From: Mucilaginibacter segetis | GTDB taxonomy: Bacteria; Bacteroidota; Bacteroidia; Sphingobacteriales; Sphingobacteriaceae | Direction of reading: 5' to 3' | Assembly: GCF_016522075.1 (NCBI RefSeq) | Contig: NZ_JAEHFW010000002.1 | Span: 744,001-808,000, forward strand | DNA length: 64,000 nucleotides | Shown here: positions 61,230-64,000 of the stretch, one piece after another | Layout of the letters: each line of letters opens with the position of its first letter | Numbering within the stretch: position 1 is the first letter of the stretch | The notes under the pieces: generated by a model | The model's input: the letters and a program-made list of their open reading frames with translations, nothing else | Databases searched by the model: none | What the model was told of the DNA's origin: nothing | Made by a program: the position numbers and the translations under genes

Positions 61230-62786
61230 TTAATTTTTACCGTCTACAACTGGGCGTTTGTCGCGGTTGGCCAATTCCCATCCGGTATAAAATACCAGTT
61301 GAGCCCGTTTAGCCAATAACGGGAAGTTAATTTTGCTAACCTCATCTCCGGGTTGGTGATAATCGGCATGTACCCCGTTAAAATAAAAAATAATAGGTAC
61401 ACCATAACGGGCAAAGTTATAATGGTCTGAGCGGTAATAGAACCGGTTAGGATCATTAATATCATCATACTTATAGTCTAATTTAAGGTGGGTATAAGTA
61501 TTATTAGCATCCTCGCCAATTTTATGCAGATCAGAACTTAGCATTGCCGAGCCGATAGGGTAAACATAGTTAGCCGAGTCGGGACTGTTCAAATATTCTT
61601 CACCTACACGGCCTATCATATCAATGTTAAGATCCGTAATGGTATTAGCTAAGGGATATAAAGGATGATCAGTGTAGTATTTAGAACCCAGCAATCCTTT
61701 TTCTTCACCTACATTTCCTAAAAATAAAATACTTCGGCGGGGGCCGTGTCCGTCTTTTTTAGCCTGAGAAAATGCACGTGCTATTTCCAATATACCTGTA
61801 GTGCCCGATCCGTCGTCATCTGCACCGTTATTTACCTTATCGGTCGCGCCCGGGCGTGTATTAAGGCCGATATGATCATAATGAGCGGAAAACACCAATA
61901 CTTCATCCTTAAGTTTAGTGTCTGACCCCGGCATAAAACCAACTACATCTACCGCTTTAACATCCTTCATTTCGGTAGTATAAGCAATATTGGTGCTGGT
62001 TTTTATAGTTTGTGTTTGTTTAGCTGTTGCAGCGGCAGTTTTAAGTTCATTATACGTTTTGCCCGAAGATTTTACCAGGGCATCGGCTACAGTATCATCA
62101 ACATTAAAAACCGGTGCCAGGTCATTTGACTTTTCATTCGGATCTTTTATGGTTAACCTTGCCTCCGGGGCGCTACCGCCAAAACGTTTCATTATCGCCG
62201 AAACGCCGGGGTTGGCCGCCATAACAGCAGCAGGGTTTTTCTCCTGAATAGCTTGTAAAATAGCCATACGGGCATTTGACATCCGGTAGCTGGTGTTCGT
62301 TTTTTTACCTTCTTCCGGCTTATCCTCATTTATCCATAGAACAACTTTTCCGGTAATATCTGTTCCGGCTAATTCATCGGCAGTGCCGTAGCCTATAAAT
62401 ACTACATCGTTGGTATTAATGGTTTTATCAGGATATGATCCGGCCAGATAAAAATCTTTCCAGTTCTCAAAAGCCTGCCTGTTAACTGTAAATTTACTTA
62501 CTGTTAAAGAGTTTTGTGTTAAAGGCACATTAAAGAAATAAGAGCCATTTACAGGAGCTTGCAAGCCGAGTCTTTTAAATTCTGCCGCTATATAATTTGC
62601 AGCTTTTTCGGCACCGGGTTTCCCGGTTTCGCGGCCCTCAAATTCATCTGATGCTAAAATGCTTAAATGCTTTTTAGCATCTTCGGCAGTAATAAGCTTG
62701 CCGTATTTAACTGCCGTGGAGTTTTGTTGTGCACATGCACTTGCTGATATAGCCAGTGCAGAGATAAAAAGGGATACTTTTCTCAT
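61230..62786 (-). CDS. Secreted M28 family zinc aminopeptidase-like protein
   Basis: A 518-residue secreted protein (signal peptide to about 19). Zinc ligands are spread across SAHYDHIG, NGADDDGSGT, EEKGLLGS (general base Glu), LNIDMIGRVG and RSDHYNFARYGVPI, the M28 order. A PA-like insert lies at about 130-260. It probably trims peptides in the periplasm. rpiB lies 25 bp upstream on the same strand and the two may be co-transcribed. Confidence 0.92.
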   Translation of the reverse strand: MRKVSLFISALAISASACAQQNSTAVKYGKLITAEDAKKHLSILASDEFEGRETGKPGAEKAANYIAAEFKRLGLQAPVNGSYFFNVPLTQNSLTVSKFTVNRQAFENWKDFYLAGSYPDKTINTNDVVFIGYGTADELAGTDITGKVVLWINEDKPEEGKKTNTSYRMSNARMAILQAIQEKNPAAVMAANPGVSAIMKRFGGSAPEARLTIKDPNEKSNDLAPVFNVDDTVADALVKSSGKTYNELKTAAATAKQTQTIKTSTNIAYTTEMKDVKAVDVVGFMPGSDTKLKDEVLVFSAHYDHIGLNTRPGATDKVNNGADDDGSGTTGILEIARAFSQAKKDGHGPRRSILFLGNVGEEKGLLGSKYYTDHPLYPLANTITDLNIDMIGRVGEEYLNSPDSANYVYPIGSAMLSSDLHKIGEDANNTYTHLKLDYKYDDINDPNRFYYRSDHYNFARYGVPIIFYFNGVHADYHQPGDEVSKINFPLLAKRAQLVFYTGWELANRDKRPVVDGKN

Positions 62787-62811
62787 TAAATATGTTTTAT
62801 GTTTTTTTGAT

Positions 62812-63246
62812 TTAGCAGCTTATTTTGTCAACACGACGGGCATGCCGGCCGCCTTCAAATTCTTCAGTAAAAAATGTTATGAGTGTTTCCTTTACTTCGT
62901 CAATACTCATGTGGCGGGCCGGGATGCAAATAATATTGGCGTTATTATGCGTTCTGGCAGGTATGGCTAATTCCGGTTTCCAGCAAATGGCGGCGCGTAT
63001 ACCCTGGTGTTTATTGGCCGTCATGGCTACGCCGTTAGCACTGCCGCATATCAATATGCCAAAGTCAAATTCGCCATTTTCCACTCCGCTGGCAACCAGG
63101 TGCGCAAAATCAGGATAATCAGCTGATTCGGCAGAATATGTTCCGAAATCTTTAAAAGTAAGATCGTTAAACATGCCCAATATAGCCTGTTTGTATTCAA
63201 AGCCGGCATGGTCAGCACCTATAGCTATTTTTAATCCTTTTTTCAT
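62812..63246 (-). CDS. rpiB: Ribose-5-phosphate isomerase B
   Basis: A 144-residue enzyme converting ribose-5-phosphate to ribulose-5-phosphate. The catalytic Cys67 is in ICGSANGVAM; the signature more often reads CGTGNG, so Ala here is a mild variant. ADHAGFEYK and ARTHNNANII are also conserved. Located between the M28 and tatC genes. Confidence 0.94.
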   Translation of the reverse strand: MKKGLKIAIGADHAGFEYKQAILGMFNDLTFKDFGTYSAESADYPDFAHLVASGVENGEFDFGILICGSANGVAMTANKHQGIRAAICWKPELAIPARTHNNANIICIPARHMSIDEVKETLITFFTEEFEGGRHARRVDKISC

Positions 63247-63330
63247 ATGCTCAAATTTATGATAATAATCAGAGCCTGAAAGTAAAGAATTTGATGCTTA
63301 ACAAGAAATCAGGTGATCAAATAATTGCTG

Positions 63331-64000
63331 TTATGATTCCATCAGATCATCATGTTTTTTAACACGACGTTTTTCTACAACGGCAGATACTAAAATACCT
63401 ACTTCGTACAGAACAAATAGCGGTATACTTACTACTGTCATGGTCATCATATCCGGTGTTGGTGTAACAACTGCCGCAACTATCAAAATAATAACAATAG
63501 CATACCGCCTGCTCTCGCGCATAAATTTAGCAGTGAGTATACCCAGGGTCGACAGTATATATACTATAATAGGAAGTTCGAAAACCAAACCTGTTGCTAA
63601 TGTTAGAGTGGCAACAGATGATATATAAGAATCAATGCTGAATAAGTTTTGAATCTTGTCACTTACCGTATAACTCGCCAGGAAATTAATAGACTCAGGG
63701 GTTATTACATAATAACCAAATAATACACCTAATAAAAAGAGTGTAGTGGCATAAAAAACAAAGCCTGATGCAGCTTTGCGTTCCTTTTCGTGCAGGGCAG
63801 GTTTAATAAAGCGCCATATTTCCCATAACAGGTAAGGAACACCTAAGGTAATTCCTATTATTAAAGATGAATTGATCTGCAGGGTAAATTGCCCCGCCAT
63901 TTCGGTATTAATAAGGTTTATATTTATTTTATTGATACAGAAACCAGGCCGGTTAAGAAAGTCCCCTAAATGGCAAAGCATACGATAGGTCCAAAATGTT
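63331..64000 (-). CDS. tatC: Sec-independent translocase subunit TatC, N-terminus beyond window
   Basis: TatC is the receptor core of the twin-arginine translocase. The frame is open to the window edge with about 223 codons visible. They include the conserved GVPYLLWEIWRFIKPALHEKERK segment, FGYYVITPESINFLASY, and TM segments near IVYILSTLG, AIVIILIVAAVVTPTPDMMTM and IPLFVLYEVGILVSAV. The first residues visible, TFWTYRMLCHLGDF, belong to the N-terminal region, so about 40-60 residues are cut off. tatA/B would be elsewhere. The last residues are charged and cytoplasmic. Confidence 0.95.
   Translation of the reverse strand, partial: TFWTYRMLCHLGDFLNRPGFCINKININLINTEMAGQFTLQINSSLIIGITLGVPYLLWEIWRFIKPALHEKERKAASGFVFYATTLFLLGVLFGYYVITPESINFLASYTVSDKIQNLFSIDSYISSVATLTLATGLVFELPIIVYILSTLGILTAKFMRESRRYAIVIILIVAAVVTPTPDMMTMTVVSIPLFVLYEVGILVSAVVEKRRVKKHDDLMES

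Noticed and set aside
1-64000. tRNA, rRNA, CRISPR array, insertion sequence or prophage
   Set aside because: I looked for cloverleaf-like arms, regularly spaced direct repeats, transposase motifs and integrase genes and found none; the gene content is of the ordinary chromosomal kind.

Overview
The window looks like chromosomal DNA from a Bacteroidota bacterium, most likely Sphingobacteriaceae (Mucilaginibacter or Pedobacter type). I infer this from several things. Bacteroidota -7 boxes (TAnnTTTG) sit just before many genes and Shine-Dalgarno sequences are mostly absent. Menaquinone genes are of the futalosine type (mqnB, mqnD). The succinate dehydrogenase is a three-subunit sdhCAB with a di-haem cytochrome b. 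TlpA-like and DUF4142 lipoproteins, a fused branched-chain E1 and a CarboxypepD-regulatory TonB receptor are also present. The DNA is gene-dense, moderately AT-rich by eye, and even in style from end to end. I saw no insertion sequence, prophage, integron, CRISPR array, rRNA or tRNA. Two genes run off the ends: an M13 peptidase at the left and tatC at the right.

Layout. 1-5.4 kb: M13 peptidase, a 606-bp gene-free stretch with an orphan terminator, acyl-CoA dehydrogenase, a secreted thioredoxin-fold protein, and mqnB-mqnD. 5.4-12.2 kb: a eukaryotic-type PTPS, folE, fabD, a 1248-residue sensor kinase and a coiled-coil membrane protein. 12.4-17.6 kb: a secreted GH10-like hydrolase and a tightly overlapped exonuclease / ATP-dependent DNA ligase / DUF1835 operon. 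17.6-29.5 kb: C-terminal processing protease, a DtxR-family regulator divergent from a TonB receptor across a 28-bp palindrome, serine hydrolase, DPP-IV-like peptidase, ssb and mutY. 29.6-34.2 kb: HU, a TPR protein, a 29-residue COX24-like basic protein, ribonuclease G/E and radA. 34-41.6 kb: SpoIIE-type phosphatase, glycosyltransferase, LPG-synthase-like membrane protein, SNF2 helicase, dapF. 41.7-49.7 kb: HtrA protease, PdeM nuclease, a thioredoxin-fold lipoprotein without active-site cysteines, sdhCAB and a thioredoxin lipoprotein. 49.7-64 kb: oxidoreductase, DUF4142 lipoprotein, gcvH-vanZ-small lipoprotein, feoA-feoB, SprT-like protein, fused 2-oxoacid dehydrogenase E1, DUF4198 protein, lutB-like protein, M28 peptidase, rpiB and tatC.

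How the genes connect. DNA repair is prominent: exonuclease, ligase and PdeM of the ligase-associated DNA damage response, plus mutY, ssb, radA, a SNF2 ATPase and HU. The fourth member of that response, the Lhr-like helicase, is not in the window, and a DUF1835 protein occupies the operon instead. Metal uptake forms a second theme: a DtxR-type repressor, a His-rich TonB receptor and FeoAB, with candidate operators at both loci. Respiration (mqnB/D, sdhCAB), central metabolism (E1, gcvH, rpiB, lutB-like) and envelope proteins fill most of the rest.

The features most worth following up are the DUF1835 protein coupled to the ligase operon, the DtxR palindrome, the 29-residue basic protein with a structured leader between it and ribonuclease G, and the cysteine-less thioredoxin-fold lipoprotein. 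All functional calls were made from sequence motifs read by eye; no database search was run.
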